Both the position numbers and the translations under genes were made by a program. DNA of 16,682 nt from JBBSEZ01 sp038239195 (GTDB lineage Bacteria; Planctomycetota; Planctomycetia; Gemmatales; Gemmataceae): contig JBBSEZ010000212.1 in assembly GCA_038239195.1 (NCBI GenBank), positions 1-16,682 of the forward strand. Direction: 5' to 3'. Under the pieces are notes generated by a model that was not told the origin of the DNA, searched no databases, and saw only the letters and a list, made by a program, of their open reading frames with translations. Numbering within the stretch: position 1 is the first letter of the stretch; each line of letters starts with the position of its first letter. Shown here piece after piece: positions 1-8,100 of this stretch.

Positions 1-123
1 AAATTCCACACCGCTATCCAGCAGTGCCTCAACGATCTCCCTTCCAAGCACAAGGCCGCTATGGACACCCTTCTCACCCACAACTTCCAGACCTTTGAGA
101 ATGTGTCACTCATCGCCGCGTGA
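1..123 (+). mobile_element. IS630-family transposase, C-terminal fragment (cut by window edge)
   Basis: Reading frame 1 is open from the first base to a TGA at 121-123 and gives 40 residues, ending in LLTHNFQTFENVSLIAA. From memory this matches the C-terminus of IS630/Tc1-mariner-type transposases common in planctomycetes, which end in a similar 'FHxAIxxCL...LLTHNFQTF' stretch. The DDE catalytic residues lie upstream of the window and cannot be seen. The element's right terminal repeat should lie just after the stop. The bases AGTATAG at 124-130 include the TA that this family duplicates on insertion, but I cannot fix the boundary without the left end. The piece could be from an intact element or a remnant. 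Confidence 0.7.
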
Positions 124-166
124 AGTATAGTCGCGATCCAAACCGCTACCGTGCTGGCATGGCGTC

Positions 167-502
167 TCACCGGTGGCCATAATCACTCGCACGTGGCGTT
201 GCGCAAGGGACCAACCTCACCTCCTCGCGGGCGCGGGCGACCGAGGTCAGCGACGGCGGGCCAATCGCCCTTGCGCGCTCTCCGTACCTGGGCAACCTCG
301 TCAATTCGTCCTGCCGGTCCGCCAGCGCCTCGCGCCGCGGGCCCTCGTCGGCCAGGCGGGCCAGTTCGACCTGCACACGAATGAGTTCGGCGCGTTGCGG
401 TTGGCCGTTGTCTTGGAGCCAGTCGGCGTAGATCAGCCTCACCCCGTCGTCCTCGGGGTTGGCGCGGACGTCGGACAGGAACGCTTCCTCGGCGGTGCTC
501 AT
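167..502 (-). CDS. Short TIGR02996-domain protein
   Basis: The 111-residue product starts MSTAEEAFLSDVRANPEDD and continues with RLIYADWLQDNGQPQRAELIRV. This is the TIGR02996 repeat-companion domain (about 40 residues), found in many paralogues in Gemmata-like planctomycetes, usually at the N-terminus of longer proteins with leucine-rich or other repeats. Function is unknown. Here only about 60 unremarkable residues follow, and the last 40 are Arg-rich without a recognisable fold. The gene may therefore be a truncated relic; the transposase end lies just downstream of its stop, which fits disruption by insertion. The ATG at 500-502 begins the domain directly, so the start is secure. The gene is divergent from the dehydrogenase at 677, and the 174-bp gap would carry both promoters. 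Confidence 0.7.
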   Translation of the reverse strand: MSTAEEAFLSDVRANPEDDGVRLIYADWLQDNGQPQRAELIRVQVELARLADEGPRREALADRQDELTRLPRYGERARAIGPPSLTSVARAREEVRLVPCATPRASDYGHR

Positions 503-608
503 GGGGGTAGTTTACTCCACCACCCAGGCCCACACCCGGCACCGCGCCAACGCCATTCCTCGCTCTCCATCCGTGCGCCTCCTCATGGCCCGCGCCGTGG
601 CCTTCAAC

Positions 609-614
609 TACAAT
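609..614 (+). promoter_or_regulatory. Candidate -10 element (TACAAT) for the dehydrogenase gene
   Basis: TACAAT lies 62 bases before the ATG at 677 and differs from TATAAT at one position. No convincing -35 hexamer sits 16-18 bases upstream. The same hexamer occurs ahead of two other genes in the window (10977 and 14018). The call rests on sequence likeness and position only. Confidence 0.35.
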
Positions 615-676
615 GAGCGTCGGTTGTCGGGCGCCAACGCGGGCTCGCGTTCCCCCCGCTTCGTTCGGAGTGGATA

Positions 677-3667
677 ATGCCATCACCCTCACGGGGAAGC
701 CTCCTGCTCTTCGTGTCGGCGCTCCTGGCCGGGCTCGTGGGCTTGCTCGCGTCCTTCGCGGCCGCTCCCCCCGCCGGCAAAGGCGTTGGCTTTCCCAGGC
801 CCCCCCGGGCACCCTGGACGACCTCCCGCGTCGTTGGCTCCCCCGACCCACCGCCGCCCTTCAAGGTGGTTCGCGCCTTCCCCAACCTGAAGTTTCGTCA
901 CCCCTTGCTCATCGCCCGCGCACCCACGGGCGATCGGCTCTTCGTCGGCGAGCAGGCCGGGGTGCTGTATTCGTTCCCCGACCGGCCCGGCGCCAAGGCC
1001 GACCTCTTTTTCGACCTGCGCAAGGAGCTGAAGACGATTCACCTGCTCCCGGGCGCGAAGGCCGTCGAGGCGGTCTACGGGCTGGCGTTCCACCCGGACT
1101 TCGAGAAGAACCGCCAGTGCTTCGTCTGTTACACCTTGCAGAGCAACCCCCGCCAGCGCAACCTGAAGGACGGCACGCGGGTCTCCCGGTTCACGGTCAC
1201 TCGGGCCAGCCCGCCGCGCATCGAACCGGCAAGCGAGGAGATCGTGCTGACCTTCCTGCAAGGCGGGCACAACGGCGGCGACCTCCACTTCGGCCCGGAC
1301 CGCATGCTCTACGTGTCCACGGGGGACGCGGCCAGCCCCAACCCGCCCGACCCGTTCAACACCGGGCAGGACGTCTCCGACCTCCTCTCCTCCATCCTGC
1401 GGATCGACGTGAACCGCAAGGACAGGGGGAAGAACTACGCCGTCCCCAAGGACAACCCATTCGTCGGCATGAAGGGGGCGGCGCCGGAGGTGTGGGCCTA
1501 CGGCTTCCGCAACCCCTGGCGGATGAGCTTCGACCGCAAGACCGGCGAGCTGTTCGTCGGCGACGTCGGCTGGGAGCTGTGGGAGTCGGTCCACCGGGTC
1601 GAGAAGGGCGGCAACTACGGCTGGTCGGCGATGGAGGGGCCGCAGCCGATCAAGCTGGAGAAGGTCGGGCCGACGCCGATCCGCCCGGCGCTGATCGAAC
1701 TGCCCCACACCATCGCGTGCAGCGTCACGGGCGGCCGCGTCTACCGCGGCAAGAAGTTCCCCGAACTGCGCGGCGCCTACGTCTTCGGCGACTGGGAGAC
1801 CCGCCGCCTGTGGGCCGCGCGCTTCGAGGGCGACCGCACCAAGGAGATGCCGGAGATCGCGCGCCCGTCGGTGCGCATCGTCGCCTTCGGCGAGGACAAG
1901 GACGGCGAGCTGTACTTCCTCGACTACGACGGCGGCACGCTGCACACCATCGAGAAGAACGCCGCCGGCGCCCGCAACGCCGACTTCCCGACGAAGCTCT
2001 CCCAGACCGGCCTGTTCGCTTCGGTCAAGGACCACAAGCCGGCGGTCGGGGTGGTCCCGTTCGCGGTGAACAGCCGGCAGTGGCAGGACGGGGCGACGGC
2101 GGAGCACTGGGTCGCCCTGCCGGGCCGGTCGTCGGCCACCCTGCACGCGGGGGACGGCAAACCGATCCCCGGCCTGGTGGACTGGCACAACTTCCGCATG
2201 CACTTCCCCAAGGACGCCGTCCTGATGCGCACCCTCTCGCTGGGCGGCCGTCGCCTGGAGACGCAGCTTTTGCACTTCGAGGGCGTGGACTGGCGCCCCT
2301 ACGCGTTCGCCTGGCGCGACGATCAATCCGACGCGGACCTGGTTCCTGCCGACGGCGCCGACCGGGAAGTACGCGATCCCTCACCCCTTCCCCTCTTCCC
2401 CCGAGGCGAGAAGGGGAAGGTCGAGGCGAAGCGAACGTGGCAGTTCCACAGTCGCAGCCAGTGCATGTCGTGTCACAGCAACCAGTCGGAATATGCGCTG
2501 GCGTTCCTCCCCGAGCAACTGAACCGTCCAGGGCCGGATGGGCGCAACCAGCTCGTCGCCCTCACCGAGGCGGGGCTCATTCGCCGGGCCGGCAGCGACG
2601 GCAAGCCGCTCCCGCCGTTCGACGCCGCCTCGGCGGCGCGCGAGCGAAAGCTCGCCGATCCTGCGGACGCGGGCCAGCCGCTAGAGGCGCGGGCACGGTC
2701 CTATCTCCACGCCAACTGCGGGCACTGCCACTCCGACCACGGGGGCGGTTCGGTCCCGCTGCGGCTGCACTTTTCTTTCTCGAACGGCGACATGAAGGCC
2801 GTCGGCGCCTCGCCCACGCGCGGCGACTTCGGGCTGCCGGGCGCCTTCCTCATCAAGCCGGGCGACCCGTGGGCGAGCGCGCTGTACTTCCGCATGGCCA
2901 AGTTCGGCCGCGACCGGATGCCCCACATCGGCTCCGACCTCCCGGACGAGGCGGGGCTCCGGCTCATGGAGCGTTGGATCGCCGGCATGAACAAGGGCGC
3001 GGGAAAGCCGGCCCCCGTCCCGGGAGGGCCGCCCGAAAAGCAACTGGCTGACCCGAGGTCGGCGCTGGTGGTGGCGCGGAAGCTGGGGCGCGGCGAGTTG
3101 AAGGTCGACGCGCGGGCCGCGGTGCTGGGCGCGGCGGCCAAGCTCCCGGCCGGCCCGGTCCGGGACTTGTTCGAGGGCTATCTGCCCTCCGACGGGAAAG
3201 GGCGGAAGCTCGGCTCGAGCCCCCGGGCCCGGACGATTTTGGCCCTCGAGGGCGACGCGCGCCGGGGGGAAAAGCTGTTCTGGTCGCCGGCGCTGAACTG
3301 CGGCAGTTGCCACAAGGTCGGCGATCGGGGGACGGCCGTCGGGCCGGACCTGTCGGCCATCGGGAAACTGCGCTCGCGCGAGGACCTGCTGGAGAGCATC
3401 CTGGAGCCGTCGCGGCGGATCGAGCCGAAGTACGCCGCGTACCTCGTGCAGATGGCCGACGGCCGATCGTTCACCGGCCTCCTGGTGAGGCGGAGCGAGA
3501 AAGAGGTGGTGTTGCGCGACGCGCAGAACAAGGAGATCGTCCTGGCGGCGAAAAGCGTGGAGGAACTGCGGCCCTCGCGGACGTCGCTGATGCCGCAGGG
3601 GCAGTTGGCCGGCCTGACCGCGCGAGAAGCGGCCGACCTGCTTGCCTACGTCGCCAGCCGCAAATGA
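677..3667 (+). CDS. Exported PQQ-type sugar dehydrogenase fused to three c-type haem sites
   Basis: This 996-residue protein begins with an N-terminal hydrophobic signal segment (about residues 9-30). Residues about 60-430 form a glucose/sorbosone dehydrogenase beta-propeller, shown by GGHNGGDLHFGPD (His198 aligns with the catalytic His of soluble PQQ dehydrogenases), YGFRNPWRMSFD and GGNYGWSAMEG. Residues about 450-760 resemble the SO2930/HNE_0200 family of dihaem proteins, with CMSCH at 596-600 and CGHCH at 681-685. The C-terminal 140 residues are a TIGR02603-type haem domain with CGSCH at 875-879. It probably oxidises a sugar or alcohol in the periplasm and passes electrons through its own haems to the respiratory chain; the substrate is unknown. 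CGGAG at 666-670 sits six bases before the ATG. A palindromic repeat encodes residues about 568-585, between two conserved blocks. It is transcribed alone and convergently with the gene ending at 3833. Confidence 0.88.
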   Translation: MPSPSRGSLLLFVSALLAGLVGLLASFAAAPPAGKGVGFPRPPRAPWTTSRVVGSPDPPPPFKVVRAFPNLKFRHPLLIARAPTGDRLFVGEQAGVLYSFPDRPGAKADLFFDLRKELKTIHLLPGAKAVEAVYGLAFHPDFEKNRQCFVCYTLQSNPRQRNLKDGTRVSRFTVTRASPPRIEPASEEIVLTFLQGGHNGGDLHFGPDRMLYVSTGDAASPNPPDPFNTGQDVSDLLSSILRIDVNRKDRGKNYAVPKDNPFVGMKGAAPEVWAYGFRNPWRMSFDRKTGELFVGDVGWELWESVHRVEKGGNYGWSAMEGPQPIKLEKVGPTPIRPALIELPHTIACSVTGGRVYRGKKFPELRGAYVFGDWETRRLWAARFEGDRTKEMPEIARPSVRIVAFGEDKDGELYFLDYDGGTLHTIEKNAAGARNADFPTKLSQTGLFASVKDHKPAVGVVPFAVNSRQWQDGATAEHWVALPGRSSATLHAGDGKPIPGLVDWHNFRMHFPKDAVLMRTLSLGGRRLETQLLHFEGVDWRPYAFAWRDDQSDADLVPADGADREVRDPSPLPLFPRGEKGKVEAKRTWQFHSRSQCMSCHSNQSEYALAFLPEQLNRPGPDGRNQLVALTEAGLIRRAGSDGKPLPPFDAASAARERKLADPADAGQPLEARARSYLHANCGHCHSDHGGGSVPLRLHFSFSNGDMKAVGASPTRGDFGLPGAFLIKPGDPWASALYFRMAKFGRDRMPHIGSDLPDEAGLRLMERWIAGMNKGAGKPAPVPGGPPEKQLADPRSALVVARKLGRGELKVDARAAVLGAAAKLPAGPVRDLFEGYLPSDGKGRKLGSSPRARTILALEGDARRGEKLFWSPALNCGSCHKVGDRGTAVGPDLSAIGKLRSREDLLESILEPSRRIEPKYAAYLVQMADGRSFTGLLVRRSEKEVVLRDAQNKEIVLAAKSVEELRPSRTSLMPQGQLAGLTAREAADLLAYVASRK
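2376..2430. repeat. Palindromic C/G-rich repeat inserted in frame in the dehydrogenase gene
   Basis: The stretch reads TCACCCCTTCCCCTCTTCCC, then CGAGGCGAG, then AAGGGGAAGG, so a pyrimidine-rich arm faces an imperfect purine-rich complement. It resembles the 'CCCTCACCC...CTCTCCC...GGGAGAGGGG' interspersed element that I know from planctomycete and proteobacterial genomes. It translates to PSPLPLFPRGEKGK within the haem-domain linker. I saw no second copy in the window. Confidence 0.6.
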
Positions 3668-3832
3668 AGGGGCGTTAGCGCGGTGCAAGGGCGCCAGCCG
3701 CGCGGCTTTACGGGGCCGGGACGTCCGCATCGAGAAGGCCCCTTGGTACTTGGCGGTGCTCGTCGCCTGTCTTGAGGCCGTGCTTTCAAGCTCCCTCGTC
3801 TGGAGAGGGGCCTCGAAGGGGTGCTCGCCAGG

Positions 3833-4303
3833 TTAGCTTACCTTGCCCTCGGGTTTCTCTTTCCCGCGCGTGGACAGCGGCCTTTTCATGACCACCGCGA
3901 CGGAGCCATACGCCATGCCCGTCAGGTGGTGCAGCGCGTGCTCGATGTCCTCCCTTGGGCCGAGTTTGCTGATCCAGCGCCCACCGGGCAGTTGCCGTGC
4001 CGCGTGCTTCGGCCTGCCGACCAGGGCGAACACGGCAACCTTCTCGTAGCCCGCTTCGAGCTGGTCGTGGTCGCAGACCACGTAGCCGAGTGTGGCAAAG
4101 GCGTCCCGGAAGGCTTCCACGGTCTCGGCCCGGTCCACGCCCGCGGGCCAGGTGTCCTCTTCGGTCAGGTCGGGCCACCACCCGTTGCGGTCGTCCCCGG
4201 CCGCAAACGCGATGCAGTTGTACTTGCGGTCCCTCGGGCCCTTGATCTGGTACGGTTGGCCCCGCAAGCCGGGAAACACGTCTTCCGGGCTCGGTTCTAC
4301 CAT
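3833..4303 (-). CDS. Uncharacterised protein of the DUF7689-like type
   Basis: The 156-residue product contains KYNCIAFAAGDDRNGWWPD, then EAFRDAFATLGYVVCD, LEAGYEKVAVFALVG, HAARQLPGGRWISKLG and DIEHAL. The pattern of an early Asn-Cys pair, a later His and a compact size recalls a family found in cyanobacteria, planctomycetes and others that I believe is catalogued as DUF7689; the label is from memory. The NCIA...HAARQ order could suggest a Cys-His hydrolase-like fold, but no function is established. I chose the ATG at 4301-4303 rather than the one 24 bases upstream because AAGGAG precedes it and it overlaps the stop of the upstream gene (ATGGTAG), a classic translational-coupling arrangement. 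The two genes very likely act together. Confidence 0.65.
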   Translation of the reverse strand: MVEPSPEDVFPGLRGQPYQIKGPRDRKYNCIAFAAGDDRNGWWPDLTEEDTWPAGVDRAETVEAFRDAFATLGYVVCDHDQLEAGYEKVAVFALVGRPKHAARQLPGGRWISKLGPREDIEHALHHLTGMAYGSVAVVMKRPLSTRGKEKPEGKVS

Positions 4304-4635
4304 TGGTAGCCTTGCTCCTTGCCCCACCGCAGCCAGGCCTCGCCCGTCTTTTCAATGTCCCCCCGATCCATCGCCGGCACCGGGTCGATGCCGGTGATCC
4401 GCCTGAGCGCCCGGTGCCAGTGCCCCCGTGCGGGCCTCCAGTTCCCGAAGCAGCAACGGGACGACCTCCGGCCCAGGCCGCCGATCTCCTGGAAGGCGTG
4501 GTGGGCAACCAGGTCGCTGCTGGAGGAGACGTAGGCCGTTTCGGCAAGCCAAAGCGCGGCCAGCCGGCGAAACTTCTCCTCGGTCCTTTCAGTCGGCTGC
4601 GGCACCGGCGTGTGCGGGGTGGGAATGGTGGACAT
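4297..4635 (-). CDS. Small uncharacterised protein with an internal frame-shifted segment
   Basis: The 112-residue product starts MSTIPTPHTPVP and has FRRLAALWLAETAYVSSSSD near the N-terminus and DIEKTGEAWLRWGKEQGYQW at the end. It resembles a small family whose members read '...HPAYQQIIGLGPAVVPLLLRELE...HWFWALRAITG.DPV'. Residues about 55-69 here read RRSSRCCFGNWRPAR, but the next frame over the same bases reads PEVVPLLLRELEA. A missing C near 4472 and an extra G near 4423-4427 would explain this, and the two cancel out. The start is the ATG at 4633-4635 with a strong GAGGAGGG ahead of it. The stop overlaps the start of the gene at 3833-4303. Function is unknown. Confidence 0.65.
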   Translation of the reverse strand: MSTIPTPHTPVPQPTERTEEKFRRLAALWLAETAYVSSSSDLVAHHAFQEIGGLGRRSSRCCFGNWRPARGHWHRALRRITGIDPVPAMDRGDIEKTGEAWLRWGKEQGYQW

Positions 4636-4692
4636 GATCGCCCTCCTCGTTTGGAGTGGTGCGAACATCGACCGAAATGTCTGCTTGCCTCG

Positions 4693-4698
4693 ATTATA
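4693..4698 (-). promoter_or_regulatory. Candidate -10 element (TATAAT) for the 4635/4303 gene pair
   Basis: The minus strand carries a perfect TATAAT 57 bases before the ATG at 4635. There is no clear -35 box 16-18 bases upstream. It suggests that the pair has its own promoter and is not just read through from the receiver gene ending at 4764. Confidence 0.45.
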
Positions 4699-4763
4699 CT
4701 CGCTCGCCGCTCGTCCCCGGGACTTGCGTCCCCGAACGTGCTTGGTGGCGAGGAAAACGTCGC

Positions 4764-5138
4764 TCACCCCCGCCCCCGCTGGAGCAAGCTCTCCACCTTC
4801 TGAAACAGCCGCTCGAAGTTGATCGGCTTCGGCTCGTACTCGTCCGCCCCCGCGCTCAGCGCCGCCTGGCGGTCGTCCTTGTCGGCGTGCGCCGTCAGCG
4901 CGATCACCGGGATGCGCCGCGTCGCCTGGTCCGCCTTGATCCGCCGCGTCGCCTCGTGCCCGTCCAGCACCGGCAGGCCCACGTCCATCAGGATCACGTC
5001 GGGCTGCTCGCGCGCCGCCATCTCCACGGCCTCGGCGCCGTTACTGGCGCACACCACCACGTAGTCGTACGAGTCGAGCACCTGCTGCATCATGTCCTGC
5101 AGCATCTCGTCGTCTTCCACCAGCAAAACCTTCGGCAC
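4764..5138 (-). CDS. Single-domain response regulator (CheY-like receiver)
   Basis: The 124-residue product is one complete receiver domain and nothing more. Acidic residues Glu8, Asp9 and Asp10 line the Mg site, Asp52 in VILMDVGLP is the expected phosphoacceptor, and Thr82 and Lys104 (EYEPKPI) complete the active site. The start is a GTG at 5136-5138 with GAGGAGG eight bases ahead. It lies 49 bases downstream of the hybrid kinase on the same strand, so the two are probably co-transcribed, and it is the likely last acceptor of that kinase's phosphoryl group. With no output domain it must act by protein contact or as a phosphate sink; its target is not in the window. Confidence 0.9.
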   Translation of the reverse strand: MPKVLLVEDDEMLQDMMQQVLDSYDYVVVCASNGAEAVEMAAREQPDVILMDVGLPVLDGHEATRRIKADQATRRIPVIALTAHADKDDRQAALSAGADEYEPKPINFERLFQKVESLLQRGRG

Positions 5139-5187
5139 CGGACGGCCTCCTCTCGCTCCCCGTTTCTCGCCATGCCGCTCGCCCAGA

Positions 5188-8100
5188 TCACGCGCCCCCC
5201 GGCGCCGCGCTGCCGGCGCGATACCGCTGCAACAACTGCCGCACCTGCACCAGGAGCTCCTCGCGCGACACCGCCCCCTTGGCCAGCACCTGCTCCACCG
5301 ACCCCTGCAAACGGCGACGCTCCTCCGCGCTGAGGTCTTTCGCCGTCAGCACCACCACCGGGATCGACCGCCCGTTCGGCAGCCGACGCAGCTCCTCCAG
5401 GAACTCGAAGCCATCCATCCCCGGCATCATCAGGTCGAGCAGGATCACGGCCGGCTTGTGGTCGAGCTTCTGCAAGCCCTCCCGGCCGTTGCTCGCCTCG
5501 TACACCGTCCAGCCCGCGTGCTCCATCGACTGGCGGAGGCAGTCGCGCTGTAGCGCGTCGTCCTCCACGATCAGCGCCGACGACGCCGTCGGGCTGTACT
5601 TCCGCAGCAGCATCCGCAGTCGCTCCCAGTCGATCGGCTTGGCGACGTACTCCGCCGCCCCCAAAGCATAGCCGCGCGTTCGGTCCTCGGAGATGGTGAG
5701 CAAAATCACCGGGACGTCGCTGGTGCTATCGTCGCACTTCAGCGCCGCCAGCACGGCCCAGCCGTCCATGCCGGGCATCTGCACGTCGAGCGTGATGACC
5801 GCCGGGCGCACGGCCCGCGCCAGCCGCAGCCCCTCCTCGCCCGTGGTGGCCAGGCAAGCCCGCAGTCCCTCTTGCTGGAGAAACTCGCTGAGCAGCTGGC
5901 CGGTCAGCGGGTCGTCCTCGATGACGACAGCGGAATTGTACTGCCGAGGCGCCCGCGTGGGAGCGGGGCTCGCGGTTTCCGGCGCCGGGGCGGCCGGGCC
6001 CGGCGCGTCGCCCACCGGCAGCCGCGCCGGCAAGCGGACGATGAACGTCGAGCCCTGGCCGTGGGTGCTCTGCACCTCCACTCCCCCGCCCATCACCTCG
6101 CAGATCATCTTCGTGATCGACAGGCCCAGCCCCGTTCCCCCCGCCTTGCGCGTCGTCGAGTCATCGACGCGGTAGAACGGCCGGAACAGGTTTCGCAGCT
6201 GCTCGGGCGTCATCCCGATGCCCGTGTCGGTGACGGTGAACACCACCCAGTCGCCGTCCTCGCCCGTCTGACGGAAGACGGCCAGGCCAATGCGCCCCTT
6301 CTCGGTAAATTTGGAGGAGTTGCTGAGCAGGTTGAACAGCACCTGGCGCAGCCGCTTCTCGTCGGAACGCACCACTCCCAGATCGGGAGACACCTCCGCG
6401 GCGAGCTGGTTGGCATTCTTCCTGAGCAGGGGGGCCACCATGTCGAGCACGCCCTGCACGAACGGGTTGAGGGCGAACTCGCTCGGCTCCAGGGGGATCG
6501 GCTGGCCCGAGGTGTGGCGGGCCACGTCGAGCAGGTCGTTGATGAGGGCGAGGAGGTGGTTGCTGGCGGTGCGGATCTTCTGCAAGTTTGGCGCGGGGTC
6601 GATCGTCTTGCCGGGCCGCGGGCTCAGCAACAGGTCGGTGAAGCCCATGATCGAGGTGAGGGGGGTGCGCAGCTCGTGGCTGAGGTTGCGGATGAAGGCG
6701 CTCTTGGCGGTGTTGGCGGCGCGCGTCTCGGTCAGGGCAACCTCGAGCTTGCCCTTGGCGTCCTCGAGTTGCGCGGTGCGCAGCTGCACGCGCACCTCGA
6801 GCTCGTCGTTGAGCTTCTTGATCTTCTCCTCGGCCTCTCGGCGCCGGGTGACGTCGCGGAAGATGCCGGTGATGACGCGGCGGTCGCCCACGGGCACCTG
6901 GCTGAAGGCGACCTCCATCCAGAAGGTGGTGCCGTCCTTGCGCCGGCCGAGCTGGACCTGGGTGGGCGTGTGGATGACGGCCTGAAGGATCTTGATGCTG
7001 CCCGTGGCGGCCATGCCGGGCGAGGGGAGCAAGTTGGCCGGGAGCTCCAGCAACCCCTGGACGCGGGCGCCCTGGAGGCCCTGCGCGGGGTAGCCGAACA
7101 TTCGCTCGGCCGACTGGTTGGCCTGCTCGATCCGCCCGCGCTCGTCGCAGGTGAGGATGCCGTCGGCCGCGGTGGTGAGGATGGTGTTCAGCCGGGCGAG
7201 GTTCTCGCGCAGCTCCAGGTCGCGCCGGCGGATCTGCTCGATCATGTCGCGGAAGGCGCGGGCCAGCTCGCCGACCTCGCCGGGGCCGCGCACCGGCAGA
7301 TCGACCGACAGGTCGCCGCGGGCGAGCCGGCGGGCCGCCGCGGTGATGCGGCGCAGGGGCGTGGTCAGCGCGTAGGAGAGCAGCAGGGCGAGCAGGGCGC
7401 CGACGAAGAGGACGGGGGCGATGCGGTAGATCCGCAGGTCGTTCCTCGCGGCGTTGAAATCGACGTCGATCTCCTCGATCGCCGCCCCCAGGACCAGCCC
7501 GAGCGGGGGGTCGGTGCCGGCGGCATCGAGGGAGAGCTTGACGAGGTGGGCGACCATGGTTTTGCAGTCCACCACGCGCCCGGTCTCCGGCCGGGCGACG
7601 CCTTTCGCCTTCTCGTGGTTGCCGACGGCGTCGGCCGCGAGCCGGAGGGCGTCCTTGTCGGGGTGGCTCAGTTCGAGGTAGTGGGTGTTCGCGGTGATCT
7701 CGCGGAAGCGCAGGTCGGGGGACTCCTCGGACAGCTCGAGGAGCTTCTGGTTCAACTCGCTCCCGTGCTTGCGGACGTAGTCTTTGCCCAACGGCTTCTT
7801 GAGGAAGAAGAACTCGAGCGTGCCGAGGGGGGCTTCGGTCGAGCGGGCGCCGCGCTCTTCGACGTCGGCCTTGCTCAGCCCGCCCTTGTCCCATTGGGCC
7901 CCGGCAAACGAGAGGCCAAAGTCCTTGAGGGGCTTCCGGGCGCGGTCGGGCTGCTGGGGAAACAGCACGTTCCCGCCCGCGTCGGTGACGAAGAAGAGGT
8001 GGCGCGGCGAGCGGCGAGCCTGGTTCCAGATGAGGCGAGTGAAGTCGATGGTGAGCGCGAGCACGAGCACTGGCCGGTCGTCGTGCAGGACGATGGGGTA

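Noticed and set aside
689..2326. Open frame of 545 codons antisense to the dehydrogenase
   Set aside because: Shadow frame without any recognised motif or ribosome site.
613..3051. Open frame of 812 codons on the plus strand overlapping the dehydrogenase
   Set aside because: It is Arg/Pro-rich with no domain. The overlapping frame has all dehydrogenase and haem motifs.
3668..3832. Possible bidirectional terminator between two convergent genes
   Set aside because: Only short palindromes (AGCCGCGCGGCT near 3695-3710) and no T-run; not strong enough to call.
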